A stretch of 64,000 nt of DNA from Candidatus Latescibacterota bacterium (GTDB lineage Bacteria; Krumholzibacteriota; Krumholzibacteriia; WVZY01), in assembly GCA_011772205.1 (NCBI GenBank), contig WVZY01000057.1, positions 70,190 to 134,189 of the forward strand, read 5' to 3'. The notes under the pieces were generated by a model that worked only from the letters and a program-made list of their open reading frames with translations, did not search any database and was not told the DNA's origin. The position numbers and the translations under genes were made by a program. Shown piece by piece: positions 11,146 to 20,675 of the stretch. Within the stretch, counting starts at the first letter, position 1, and each line of letters starts with the position of its first letter.

Positions 11146-12755
11146 TGGATTTGCTATCGATCATCATATTTCTTCCGCTCGCCGGCGCGGTGCTGCTCTT
11201 ATTATTCCCGAGAGAATCGGAAAGAGCGATCAGGGGCTTTTCACTCATTGTATCGCTTGCCGCATTCATCGTCTCGCTCCGTCTGCTGACAGGGTTCCAG
11301 ACGAGCGCCGAAATGCAATTTGTGAAGCATATCCCCTGGATTCCTTCCCTCGGAATTTCCTACATCGTCGGGGTGGATGGGCTGAGCCTATTTCTCGTGC
11401 TTCTTGTTACGTTTCTCCAGCCGATTACGATACTTAGCGCCTTCCGCGCCATCACCGAGCGGGTGAAAGAGTTCTATATCTGCATGCTGCTCTTGGAAAC
11501 ATCAATGATTGGGGCGTTCGTTGCGCTGGACTTGTTTCTCTTTTATGTGTTCTGGGAATTGATGCTCATCCCGATGTACTTCCTGATTGGGATATGGGGC
11601 GGACAGCAGCGAATCTACGCAACAATCAAGTTCTTTATCTATACGATGGTGGGTTCGCTGCTCATGCTGGTGGCGATCCTCGTCCTCGTCTATACGTACA
11701 AGTCGCAGAGCGGCGTTCTCACCTTCGAACTCGACAAGCTCTATTGGGTCGCCATGTCGACGAGGACCCAGTGGCTTCTCTTCCTTGCATTCGCCCTTTC
11801 GTTCGCGATAAAAGTCCCGATGTTCCCGTTCCATACGTGGCTTCCAGATGCGCACGTAGAAGCGCCGACGGCGGGCAGTGTGATCCTGGCCGGTATCCTT
11901 CTCAAAATGGGGGGCTACGGTTTCTTGAGGTTCGCGATGCCTTTGTTCCCCGATGCTGCGCTCAGGGCCGCCCCTTTGGTGGCAATCCTAGCTATCATCG
12001 GAATCATTTACGGGGCGTGCGTGGCGATGGTCCAAAAAGACGTCAAGAAATTAGTGGCTTATTCCTCCGTTTCTCACCTCGGCTTCGTAATGTTGGGCCT
12101 GTTTGTGCTCAACACTCAGGCTGTCGAAGGAGCGATTTACCAGATGCTGAATCACGGCCTGTCCACCGGGGCGCTCTTCCTCCTCGTGGGCGTGATTTAC
12201 GAGCGGAGACATACGAGATTCATCGAAGAGTTCGGTGGGATCACGAAAGTGATGCCGGTATACGCGGCCATCTTTATGGTCGTCACCCTTTCGTCGATCG
12301 GGCTTCCCCCGCTCAACGGTTTTATCGGCGAATTTCTCATTCTCATCGGAATATTCAAAGCGAAAGCCGTCTATGCAGCGCTCGCAGCAACCGGCGTCGT
12401 GCTCGGAGCGATTTACATGCTGTGGATGTATCAGAGGGTGTTTTTCGGTGAAGTCAAACATGCAGTGAATCGAACGCTGAGAGATCTCACGCCGAGAGAA
12501 GTAATCGTTTTCGCTCCGGTCATAGCGTTGATATTCTTCATGGGAGTCTATCCCAATCCGCTGATCAGCCGTATGGAACCTGCAGTGAAAAAATTCGTCA
12601 CCGAGGTAAGAGCGGGGAGAGGCGATTACATGCAAATTACCCGGTTCGCGGAGCAGGCCGGCGGCAAATGGATGCCGGCAGTCCTCGAGGTGGATCCAGA
12701 GCATCCCGATGAAGAGACGGCTGCGCTCGTTGAAAAGGAGACCGAGTTGGAATGA
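11145..12755 (+). CDS. nuoM: NADH-quinone oxidoreductase subunit M
   Basis: This 536-residue antiporter-like membrane subunit forms one of the complex I proton channels. The core signature KVPMFPFHTWLPDAHVEAPTAGSVILAGILLKMGGYG is present, as is YSSVSHLGFV. I placed the start at GTG 11145, which shares its first base with the nuoL TAG stop and gives the normal start MDLLSIIIFLPL; the frame is open upstream, but that part is only nuoL read in another frame. The C-terminal tail after about residue 480 is acidic and hydrophilic. The gene overlaps nuoN by ATGA. Confidence 0.97.
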
Positions 12756-14254
12756 TCAGTCCTCCTCCTGTGAATACCGAAATACTGAATCTACTTGCAC
12801 CGCTTTTGGTACTCGTCGGCGCGGGACTCCTCTTTCTCATGTTCGGGGCTTTCCGGAACCGGGTGGGAACGTTTCAGAGAGCCCTGATTGTCATTCTGTA
12901 CGCGGCCGTCCTCTTTTATGTGGGAAAGCTGTGGAATGCCGAAGGATGGCCGATCTTGAACGGGATGCTGATCATCGATCGTTTCTCGCTTTTTTTCACG
13001 GCTGTTGTGACGATTTGCGCGCTCGGTTCAGTGCTCACCTCGGCCAACTACCTCGACAGGTTCGGTCTCGACCGGAGCGAATATTTCGCCCTCCTCTTCT
13101 TCGCCACTTCCGGAATGGTCGTTCTCGTGTCCGCTTACAACCTGATTTCGCTCTTCCTCGGCCTCGAGTTGATGAGCCTGTCCGTGTACGTGCTCGTGGG
13201 ATATCGCAGGCGGGATTTCTTCGCCAACGAAGCGGCCCTCAAATATTTTCTTCTCGGCGCTTTCGCCATCGCGTTTTTCCTGTACGGCGTATCCATGATT
13301 TACGGTCTGACCGGTACGACCAACTTCAAAGGGATAATGGTGGAGGCGACATCCCGGGGAATTGCGAGAGATCCTCTTTTCCTTCTGGCGGTCGCGCTGA
13401 TCCTCGCCGGTTTTGCCTTCAAGATATCATCCGTTCCGTTTCACATGTGGGTGCCTGATGTGTACCAGGGTGCGCCTACCCCGATCACGTCTTTGATGGC
13501 CACAGCGGTGAAAGCCGCCTCCTTTGCCGCGTTTCTCCGTCTGTTCTATATGTGTTTCATGATGGGAAGCTCGAAGTGGTCGGGCATCATAGCGGTGCTG
13601 GCCGTGCTCACGATGACACTTGGAAATATTGTGGCCCTCGTGCAGAGGAACATCAAACGTATGATGGCGTACTCGAGCATCGCGCACGCCGGCTATATCC
13701 TCATCGGGCTCGCATCTTTGTCCATCGAAAGCACCCGGGCCGCATCCAGCATTTTGTATTACCTGCTTGCCTACTCGTTTATGACGATAGGCGCTTTCGC
13801 TCTCATAAGTGCTGTTGAGAAACGGGAAGGAACGCGCGGGCTCGACATCGCCGAATACGCAGGGCTCGGCTTGAAGAAACCGTTCCTCGGGCTTGCAATG
13901 GCGGTGTTCATGTTTTCGCTCGCCGGTATTCCACCCACCGCAGGATTCTTCGGAAAGTATTACATCTTTAGCGCGGCAGTGGAGGGGGGGCACGTAGGGC
14001 TCGCTATCATCGGCGTTCTTAACAGCGCGCTGTCGCTTTATTATTACCTCCGCGTCCTTGTCGTGATGTACATGCAAAAAGGCGTGGAACCGCTCGATGT
14101 TCACGATGATCTCGGCGTCAAGGTTGTCCTCCTCGTGTCCCTCTTTGCCATCCTGTGGTTGGGATTTGGACCCGAACGTCTCCTGCCCGGCGTGGAAAGC
14201 ATCCTCGAATGGACGCGAGTCTCCGTGGCGAAGATCGCGAGTCTCGGCATGTAG
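12752..14254 (+). CDS. nuoN: NADH-quinone oxidoreductase subunit N
   Basis: This is the third antiporter-like subunit of complex I, with 500 residues and about 14 predicted helices. The signature FKISSVPFHMWVPDVYQGAPTPITSLMATAVKAASFA is visible, along with MAYSSIAHAGYILIGL. It starts inside the nuoM stop (ATGA) and is the last nuo gene. The order J-K-L-M-N is canonical. After it come 144 bases without a gene that contain a promoter, so the following genes may form a separate unit. Confidence 0.97.
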   Translation: MISPPPVNTEILNLLAPLLVLVGAGLLFLMFGAFRNRVGTFQRALIVILYAAVLFYVGKLWNAEGWPILNGMLIIDRFSLFFTAVVTICALGSVLTSANYLDRFGLDRSEYFALLFFATSGMVVLVSAYNLISLFLGLELMSLSVYVLVGYRRRDFFANEAALKYFLLGAFAIAFFLYGVSMIYGLTGTTNFKGIMVEATSRGIARDPLFLLAVALILAGFAFKISSVPFHMWVPDVYQGAPTPITSLMATAVKAASFAAFLRLFYMCFMMGSSKWSGIIAVLAVLTMTLGNIVALVQRNIKRMMAYSSIAHAGYILIGLASLSIESTRAASSILYYLLAYSFMTIGAFALISAVEKREGTRGLDIAEYAGLGLKKPFLGLAMAVFMFSLAGIPPTAGFFGKYYIFSAAVEGGHVGLAIIGVLNSALSLYYYLRVLVVMYMQKGVEPLDVHDDLGVKVVLLVSLFAILWLGFGPERLLPGVESILEWTRVSVAKIASLGM

Positions 14255-14327
14255 AGCCGGGTGCTTGTCCGCAATCCCCACAGTCTTTTGTGGCTCTGAT
14301 ATGTATCGATCGCTTGTAACTTTGGTG

Positions 14328-14358
14328 TTGAACACATCCCTCTTTTGAAATGTATAAT
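14328..14358 (+). promoter_or_regulatory. Candidate sigma70-type promoter for the small membrane protein gene
   Basis: TTGAAC (14328-14333) and a consensus TATAAT (14353-14358) are separated by 19 bases, which is longer than ideal. The site lies 41 bases before the ATG at 14399, in the only sizeable gap after nuoN. The perfect -10 makes it plausible. Confidence 0.5.
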
Positions 14359-14398
14359 GAAGCCGGAGATGAGCGTCGTTTCATAAGGAGGGGCAAAA

Positions 14399-14617
14399 AT
14401 GGAGTTACTGGAATTTTTCAACAAACGAGCAAGGAACCTCAGCGTCGTCGATGTGAAACTGGCCCAGGGCGCTGCCATGTGCCTCGCCTTGATCGTTGCG
14501 AAATTGATACCCAGAATCATGGACGTCAATGTTTGGTGGTTTATGGCGGCGCTGGCGGTCTGTGCTGTAAAACCATTTTATGTATTTTACATGAGAGAGG
14601 ATCGAAGCTCGAGTTGA
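14399..14617 (+). CDS. Small membrane protein of unknown function
   Basis: I do not recognise this 72-residue protein. A very strong ribosome binding site (TAAGGAGG, about 6-7 bases before the ATG) and its own candidate promoter argue that it is real. About 25 hydrophilic N-terminal residues (MELLEFFNKRARNLSV) are followed by two hydrophobic stretches, at about 26-40 and 47-64, with an intervening RIMDVN turn and a charged C-terminus. It could therefore be a two-helix hairpin membrane protein. It lies between nuoN and a radical SAM gene; whether it is functionally linked to either is unknown. Confidence 0.75.
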   Translation: MELLEFFNKRARNLSVVDVKLAQGAAMCLALIVAKLIPRIMDVNVWWFMAALAVCAVKPFYVFYMREDRSSS

Positions 14618-14780
14618 GCCGGTAGCGCCAAGAACCCGCCGCGGTTCGGACGCGGAGCGGTATGTCATAAGCAGCCTCACGATCGAAAAAGCACCTTGCT
14701 ACCTTGGGCTCAAGGCTTGGCAAGGAGCCTTCGGCGCCTCCGTGCAGGAGTAATTCGATAATCTAGGGAAAAGGGAATAT

Positions 14781-15683
14781 ATGCTGACGGGAATCCATTT
14801 TCTGCTCACCTATGCGTGTAATTTTGAGTGCGACCATTGTTTCCTGTACTGCGGCCCGAGCGCAGAGGGGACTTTCACGATCAAAAAGCTCGTCAGAGCT
14901 TTTGAAGAGATACATCGAATCGGGACGATCGAATGGGTGTATTTCGAGGGTGGGGAACCGTTTCTTTTCTACCCGCTCGTTCTCGAGGGCGTTAGGTTCG
15001 CGCGGGGTATGGGCTTGAAAACCGGCGTCGTAACGAACGCGTATTGGGCGACGTCTCCGGAAGACGCCGAACTTTGGTTGGCGCCCCTGGCCAGCTTGGG
15101 TCTTGCCGATCTCAGTGTAAGCGATGATCAATTCCATCACGATAGCGAAGAGGAAAATCCCGCCAAGCCGGCTTCGAAGGCTGCGGAACGGTTGGGCATC
15201 CCGGTGTGTTCGATTTGCATCGAGGAGCCGACGGTCGAGGCCGGAGCAAGTAAGACTCAGGAGAAAGGCGAGCCGGTCGTCGGTGGCGGCGTGATGTTTC
15301 GGGGCAGGGCCGTCGAGAAGCTGACCGAAGGGCTCCCCGGAAGACAATGGGAGGAATTCAACGAATGTCCCTACGAGGAATTGGACGAACCGAAAAGAGT
15401 TCACATCGATCCATACGGTCATGTTCATATCTGCCAGGGATTGAGCATGGGCAATATGGACAAAAATCCCCTCTCCTCACTGGTGAAGGACTACCGTGCC
15501 GGTCTTCATCCAATATGCGGTCCGCTGCTGAAGGGGGGGCCGGCCCAGCTGGCAAGAGAATATAAAGTCGAGCACGAGGATCGTTACATAGATGCGTGTC
15601 ATTTCTGCTATCTTGTGAGATCGAAACTGATCGATAAATTCCCGCAGTACCTCACTCCAAAACAGGTGTATGGACTCGAATGA
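14781..15683 (+). CDS. Radical SAM domain protein
   Basis: This 300-residue protein has the radical SAM cluster motif C-x3-C-x2-C in YACNFECDHC near residues 13-21. It should therefore bind a [4Fe-4S] cluster and S-adenosylmethionine. The SAM-contacting region VYFEGGEPFLFYP follows at about residues 53-65. A C-terminal CHFC pair and another cysteine in HVHICQGLSMGNM (about 216-228) could hold a second cluster, as in SPASM/twitch-type enzymes, although the count is low. The substrate is unknown. It is followed 30 bases later by a cysteine-rich ferredoxin-like gene on the same strand, which could be its electron donor. Confidence 0.85.
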   Translation: MLTGIHFLLTYACNFECDHCFLYCGPSAEGTFTIKKLVRAFEEIHRIGTIEWVYFEGGEPFLFYPLVLEGVRFARGMGLKTGVVTNAYWATSPEDAELWLAPLASLGLADLSVSDDQFHHDSEEENPAKPASKAAERLGIPVCSICIEEPTVEAGASKTQEKGEPVVGGGVMFRGRAVEKLTEGLPGRQWEEFNECPYEELDEPKRVHIDPYGHVHICQGLSMGNMDKNPLSSLVKDYRAGLHPICGPLLKGGPAQLAREYKVEHEDRYIDACHFCYLVRSKLIDKFPQYLTPKQVYGLE

Positions 15684-15713
15684 AGTCGTTCATAGTAAAA
15701 GGAGCGATTCACC

Positions 15714-17024
15714 ATGGGTCACGCTGTTAATCCCGACCGGGAGTATCGTCTTTTGCAGAAACGTCTGGACAGCCATATCGCCGGTGCTCCCGAAACTCCC
15801 GAATTCATGAAGATACTGAGGCTCCTCTTCTCCCCCACGGAAGCGGAGCTCGCCAGGCGGATTCCCTTCCGGCTCACTCCTTTGCATGTGCTGTCCGAAA
15901 AGCTCGGCATCCCCGAGGAGAAGCTGAACGACAAGATGAATGAGATGGGCGAGCGTGGACTGGTGCTCGATTCCGAGCACGATGGAATCCGGTACATCGC
16001 CCTCGCACCGGTGGTAATCGGTTTTTACGAGTTTACCTTCATGAGGACGCGGGAGGATATGCCTATGGCCGAACTGTCCCGCCTTTTCGATACCTACATG
16101 AACGCAGACGACAGGTTCGCCCGATCTGCATTCAAAGGCCAAACCCAACTCGCGCGTTCGCTGGTTCGGGAAGAGGCGCTCCCGGAAGGCGATCACACCG
16201 AAATACTGGATTGGGAACGCGCTTCTCGTATCGTGCGGTCTGCGACAGCAGTTGGCGTTTCGCTTTGCGCCTGCCGTCACAAAGCGAGCCATCTCGGGAA
16301 AGCGTGCGAAAACACCCTGCAGAATTGCCTCTCCTTCAATTCCGCAGCGAAGATGTTATTTCGCAGCGGTCTCGCACAGCCGGTCACGAAGGACGAAGCC
16401 ATGCGCATTCTGGAACGCAGCAAGGAGGCCGGTCTGGCCCAGACGGGCGACAACGTGCAGAAGAAGGTCACGTATATCTGCAACTGTTGCTCGTGCTGCT
16501 GCGGCTTCATGCATGCCATCAAGACGTTTGACCTTCGCAACGCCGTCGTCACCTCGAACTGGATAGCACAAGTGGATACGGCCAATTGCACCGGATGCGG
16601 CAAGTGCGCGGAGTCTTGTCCGGTCGACGCGATCGATTTGATGGAGCTGAAGATTGGAAAAAAGAAGCGGAGACAAGCCGTGCGCGATAATGAGTTGTGC
16701 CTGGGTTGCGGTGTCTGTTACTCCGCCTGCGAGAACGGCGGCATATCGATGAAGCCTCGGGAGAGGAAAGCCGTTGTTCCCGAAACCGTGTACGATCGAA
16801 CCGTGATGATGGCGATCGAGAGGGGCAAGCTCCGGGACCTCATTTTTGATTGCCCGGAAAAGCTGAGCCATCGCGCGATAGGCCGGATGATTGGCGTGCT
16901 GGAAAAATCCCCGCCAGCCAAAGTCGCAATGGCAATCAAGCCGCTGCGGTCCGCTTTTCTGAACGCGGTTGTCATGAGAGCCAAGCGGGAGTCCAGGAGT
17001 AGATACGGTAAGGACTTTGGCTAG
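15714..17024 (+). CDS. Cysteine-rich 4Fe-4S ferredoxin-domain protein
   Basis: This is a 436-residue, probably cytoplasmic redox protein. Residues 1-150 look helical and winged-helix-like (RRIPFRLTPLHVLSEKLGI). A first cysteine group follows the pattern C185-x-C187-x10-C198-x6-C205. A dense cluster C256, C258, C259, C261, C262, C263 comes next. Two bacterial ferredoxin motifs follow, CTGCGKCAESCPVD (about 293-306) and CLGCGVCYSACENG, each able to hold a [4Fe-4S] cluster. GGAG precedes the ATG. It most likely forms a unit with the upstream radical SAM gene. Its partner and reaction are not evident from sequence. Confidence 0.85.
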   Translation: MGHAVNPDREYRLLQKRLDSHIAGAPETPEFMKILRLLFSPTEAELARRIPFRLTPLHVLSEKLGIPEEKLNDKMNEMGERGLVLDSEHDGIRYIALAPVVIGFYEFTFMRTREDMPMAELSRLFDTYMNADDRFARSAFKGQTQLARSLVREEALPEGDHTEILDWERASRIVRSATAVGVSLCACRHKASHLGKACENTLQNCLSFNSAAKMLFRSGLAQPVTKDEAMRILERSKEAGLAQTGDNVQKKVTYICNCCSCCCGFMHAIKTFDLRNAVVTSNWIAQVDTANCTGCGKCAESCPVDAIDLMELKIGKKKRRQAVRDNELCLGCGVCYSACENGGISMKPRERKAVVPETVYDRTVMMAIERGKLRDLIFDCPEKLSHRAIGRMIGVLEKSPPAKVAMAIKPLRSAFLNAVVMRAKRESRSRYGKDFG

Positions 17025-17081
17025 ACCTGGGCGGGATCACTCTCCCTTCACTCTCCCGGCATTGAATTAGGTAACAGCAAA

Positions 17082-17984
17082 ATGGAATCCTACTTGGGTG
17101 AATTTGCGGCCTTGGCCACGGCCTTCTTTTGGACAGTTACCGCACTCGCCTTCGAAGCGGCCGGAAAAAGGGTGGGATCGCTCTCCGTCAATGTCATTCG
17201 GCTGTGCATCGGGTTCGTTTTTCTCAGCGTGTGTTTGTATGCGTTTCGAGGCTCCGCGTTCCCAGTGGACGCTTCGGCGCATGCTTGGCTTTGGCTTTCC
17301 ATCTCCGGGCTCGTGGGTTTGGTGCTCGGCGATTTCCTCCTGTTCAAGGCTTTCATCAGGATTGGATCCCGCATTTCGATGTTGATCATGGCTTCCGTGC
17401 CGCCGCTGACCGCGCTGATCGGATGGCTCATTATGGGTGAGATCCTCACGCCCACGAACTATTTCGGCATGGCGCTGACGATCGGTGGAATTGCCCTTGT
17501 GGTGCTGGAACGCAATCCAGCACGGAGGCAGCAAGTCAAGTTTTCACGCCCGGTATCCGGGGTTCTCGTTGCATTCGGCGGAGCACTTGGACAAGCCGTC
17601 GGGCTCGTGCTCAGCAAATACGGCATGGGCGACTACGATGCTTTCTCTGCCACCCAAATACGTCTCATTGCGGGTATTGTCGGTTTCTGCTTGATTACAT
17701 TTCTGGCTCGGGCGTGGGGGCGCGTAACGACTGCACTGATCGACAGAAAAGCGGTAATGAATATATCTTTAGGGGCTTTTTTCGGCCCGTTTTTGGGTGT
17801 ATCATTCTCCTTGCTTGCGATTCAATACACCACGGCGGGGGTGGCCGCAACGATCATGGCAATTGTCCCCGTGCTGATCATCCCTCCGTCGGTTCTGCTG
17901 TTTAAGGAAAAAGTAACGATGAAAGAAGTGCTGGGAGCGTTCATCGCTGTAGCTGGAGTGGCCGTGTTGTTTTTATGGAAATAA
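17082..17984 (+). CDS. EamA-family (DMT superfamily) transporter
   Basis: This 300-residue inner-membrane protein has about ten predicted helices arranged as two EamA repeats (about residues 3-140 and 155-298). The repeat signature is visible as ALIGWLIMGEILTPTNYFGMALTIGGIALVV in the first half and IPPSVLLFKEKVTMKEVLGAFIAVAGVAVLF in the second. Members export or import small metabolites such as amino acids or nucleotide sugars, and the substrate cannot be read from sequence. It follows the ferredoxin-like gene by 57 bases and precedes the sugar dehydrogenase by 84 bases. Confidence 0.9.
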   Translation: MESYLGEFAALATAFFWTVTALAFEAAGKRVGSLSVNVIRLCIGFVFLSVCLYAFRGSAFPVDASAHAWLWLSISGLVGLVLGDFLLFKAFIRIGSRISMLIMASVPPLTALIGWLIMGEILTPTNYFGMALTIGGIALVVLERNPARRQQVKFSRPVSGVLVAFGGALGQAVGLVLSKYGMGDYDAFSATQIRLIAGIVGFCLITFLARAWGRVTTALIDRKAVMNISLGAFFGPFLGVSFSLLAIQYTTAGVAATIMAIVPVLIIPPSVLLFKEKVTMKEVLGAFIAVAGVAVLFLWK

Positions 17985-18068
17985 TGAACCGCTGGCTGCC
18001 TAATGGGGGACAGCACGTTAGAGTTCTGGACGATAACTCGAGCTCGACCTGAGAAATGGAGAGAAGTT

Positions 18069-19727
18069 ATGACCGCTAAAAAGTCAACCGGCCAATCAGG
18101 AAATAAATCGGCTGCCCCAACCGGGGAAGCGTTCCCCCTGCCGACAGAAGGGGAGTATATGAAGGAGTTCGGGCGGCTCGAAGCGCTCGCGAAAGCGAAT
18201 CGTGAGAAGGGCCGGGAAATCGTCGTTGTGATGGGCGTTGGTTTTGTCGGGGCAGTAATGGCTGCTGTGGTGGCCGACGCCACTAACGACGCCGGTGAGC
18301 CGAACAAATTCGTCATTGGAATGCAGCGACCGAGTATTCGAAGTTACTGGAAGATCCCTCTGCTGAACCGCGGCGTGCCCCCTGTCAAGGCGGAGGATCC
18401 CGAGGTCGACGAGATGATCCACCGCTGCGTCGTCGAAAAAGAAACGCTGACAGTCACATATACCTACGATGCGCTCAAGCTGGCCGATGTAGTAGTGGTC
18501 GATGTCCAGTGCGACTATTTGAAAGAGGATCTCGGAAATGTCCGCACCGGCCGGACAGATATGGCGGCTCTCGAGGAGTCGTTTCACATTATTGCGGAGC
18601 GGATCCCGCCGGAGTGTCTGGTTTTGATCGAGACGACCGTTGCTCCCGGTACAACGGAACAAATCGCCTATCCGATCATTAAAAAAGCTTTCCGCATGCG
18701 CGGAATCGAGACAGAGCCCCTTCTCGCACACAGCTATGAACGTGTGATGCCGGGACGGGATTATGTAGCGAGTATTCGGGATTTCTGGCGTGTCTGCAGT
18801 GGCGTGAATGATGAATCGCGGCGGCGCGTTGAACAGTTCCTGAACGATGTCCTCAATACGAAGGAATACCCGCTAACCGTCCTCGACCGCCCGATCGAGT
18901 CCGAGACAGCCAAGGTGGTGGAGAACAGCTTCCGGGCTACCACGCTGGCCTTCATGGACGAGTGGAGTCTTTTTGCCGAACGAAACGGCGTCGACCTCAT
19001 GAAGGTCATCGATGCGATCAGAGCTCGGCCGACGCATAAGAGTATGCTGTTTCCGGGTCCGGGCATCGGCGGTTACTGCCTGCCCAAAGACGGCGGATTG
19101 GGTTTATGGGCATACAAGCACCTGCACGGCGGGATGGATGATATCTTCAGAATGACCGCCATGGCCATCGACATCAACGATACGCGAAGCCTCCATGTTG
19201 CGGAGATCACCCGCGACGCCCTCCGAAACATGGGACGACCGGTCGCCATGGCGGAGATTCTTCTTTGCGGGGCGAGCTACCGTGAGGATGTCGGAGACAC
19301 GCGGTACAGCGGATCCGAACTGGTCGTCCGAAAGCTCACCGAGATGGGCGCGGAGATGCGCGTTCACGACCCGTATGTGGAGACCTGGTGGGAATTCGCC
19401 AGCCAGGACACTTATCCCGCACCCGGCCGGAGTCTTGCGCGGTTTTTCAGAAACCAAGAAAAGCTAAAAGAACTGGTTGTCCAGAAGGACTTCGAGAAAG
19501 CCCTTGAGGATTGTGATGCGGTGATTTTCGCAGTGAGGCACGAGCCGTATCTGAATCTCTCGCCGGATGCGGTGGTGGAAGCGGCCCGGGGTCCGATAGC
19601 CGTCATCGATTGTTTCTGCTTGCTGGACGACGACAAAATTCGACGCTACTTCGAGCTCGGCTGCGAAGTGAAGGGGCTTGGCAGGGGGCACATGAGGCAC
19701 ATAAAGGAGAGCATCCAGCAGCGCTGA
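18069..19727 (+). CDS. UDP-glucose/GDP-mannose dehydrogenase family protein
   Basis: The predicted role is NAD-dependent two-step oxidation of a nucleotide sugar to its uronate, for surface polysaccharide synthesis. The Rossmann motif VMGVGFVGAVMA lies at about residues 53-64. The catalytic cysteine is C337, in GPGIGGYCLPKDGG. The C-terminal domain (about 410-540) has the family's DxR region (REDVGDTRYSGSE). I chose ATG 18069, preceded by GGAG at 7 bases, over an in-frame ATG at 18003; this gives 552 residues. It is longer than usual (about 430), with a 45-residue N-terminal extension and an insertion near 455-490. The substrate is unassigned. Confidence 0.87.
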   Translation: MTAKKSTGQSGNKSAAPTGEAFPLPTEGEYMKEFGRLEALAKANREKGREIVVVMGVGFVGAVMAAVVADATNDAGEPNKFVIGMQRPSIRSYWKIPLLNRGVPPVKAEDPEVDEMIHRCVVEKETLTVTYTYDALKLADVVVVDVQCDYLKEDLGNVRTGRTDMAALEESFHIIAERIPPECLVLIETTVAPGTTEQIAYPIIKKAFRMRGIETEPLLAHSYERVMPGRDYVASIRDFWRVCSGVNDESRRRVEQFLNDVLNTKEYPLTVLDRPIESETAKVVENSFRATTLAFMDEWSLFAERNGVDLMKVIDAIRARPTHKSMLFPGPGIGGYCLPKDGGLGLWAYKHLHGGMDDIFRMTAMAIDINDTRSLHVAEITRDALRNMGRPVAMAEILLCGASYREDVGDTRYSGSELVVRKLTEMGAEMRVHDPYVETWWEFASQDTYPAPGRSLARFFRNQEKLKELVVQKDFEKALEDCDAVIFAVRHEPYLNLSPDAVVEAARGPIAVIDCFCLLDDDKIRRYFELGCEVKGLGRGHMRHIKESIQQR

Positions 19728-19780
19728 GTGGGGCTTTCGCGGATTCGGTGCTCCCCGATGGCAGTAGGGGCGTCTCAGCG

Positions 19781-20662
19781 TTATGTCCTGTCCAACTGCT
19801 TCCTCAGGAGTGGCACCACTTCTGCGGGGACGGCGGCGACCGGTATCGAGGCGGCGTCGAAAGCGGCAAGCTTGCTCTTGATACTTCCGCGGCCAGAAGC
19901 GACGATCGCTCCGGCATGACCCATTCTTTTTCCCTCCGGTGCCGTCCGCCCTGCGATATAGGCCACCACCGGCTTCGTGATGTCACCCCTTGCCACCAGA
20001 TCTGCCACTTCTTCTTCCATACTCCCCCCAACCTCACCGATGAGGAGTATCGCCTCGGTCTCGGGGTCCGCTTCGAACAGCTTTATCATTTTGGCGAACG
20101 TTGTCCCTACGATGGCATCCCCGCCAACGCCTACGCATGTCGTTTGCCCGATGCTCGCGAGGGTGAGGCGCGAAACGATCTCGTACGTCAAGGTGCCGCT
20201 CCGGGAGGCGACGCCGACGGGACCCGGCATATAATATTGAGAAGGAACGAAGCCGATCTTGCAGCGGGCCGGTGGCGCGATGAGGCCCGGCGTGTTGGGG
20301 CCGATGAGATCCGTCCCGGCAATTTCCGCTCCGGCCACGATTTCCATGGTGTCGTGAACGGGTACATGCTCCGACACCATGACAACGAGCCGGATCCCCG
20401 CATCCAGAGCTTCGAATGCAGCGGCTTTCATTGCGCGGGCGGGCACGAATAAGATCGCCGCGTTGGCCGCCGTGGCCTCGACGGAATCGGCGACCGTGTC
20501 GAATACCGGTACTCCATGGACGTTCTGCCCGCCGGCGCCGGGGCGGACGCCGGCCACGATGCGGGTTCCGTACTCCAGCATCAGCTTGGTGTGGTGCTGG
20601 GCCGCGCTTCCAGTGATTCCCTGGACAAGTAAACGTATGTCGCTGTCTACGAGGACGCTCAT
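19781..20662 (-). CDS. sucD: Succinate-CoA ligase alpha subunit
   Basis: The alpha subunit of succinyl-CoA synthetase interconverts succinyl-CoA and succinate, with nucleoside triphosphate formation in the TCA cycle. The phosphohistidine is H249, in GKRMGHAGAI. CoA-binding sequence QGITGSAAQHHT lies at the N-terminus, and IGPNTPGLI and SRSGTLTYEI are family signatures. The product has 293 residues, the standard length. It begins 13 bases after sucC on the same strand, so the pair is one operon. It converges with the upstream dehydrogenase gene, with 53 bases between the two stop codons. Confidence 0.97.
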   Translation of the reverse strand: MSVLVDSDIRLLVQGITGSAAQHHTKLMLEYGTRIVAGVRPGAGGQNVHGVPVFDTVADSVEATAANAAILFVPARAMKAAAFEALDAGIRLVVMVSEHVPVHDTMEIVAGAEIAGTDLIGPNTPGLIAPPARCKIGFVPSQYYMPGPVGVASRSGTLTYEIVSRLTLASIGQTTCVGVGGDAIVGTTFAKMIKLFEADPETEAILLIGEVGGSMEEEVADLVARGDITKPVVAYIAGRTAPEGKRMGHAGAIVASGRGSIKSKLAAFDAASIPVAAVPAEVVPLLRKQLDRT

Positions 20663-20675
20663 GGTCTACATCGTC

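Noticed and set aside
14253-14297. Terminator after nuoN (AGAGCC/GGCTCT)
   Set aside because: The stem is short, the loop long and there is no T-run.
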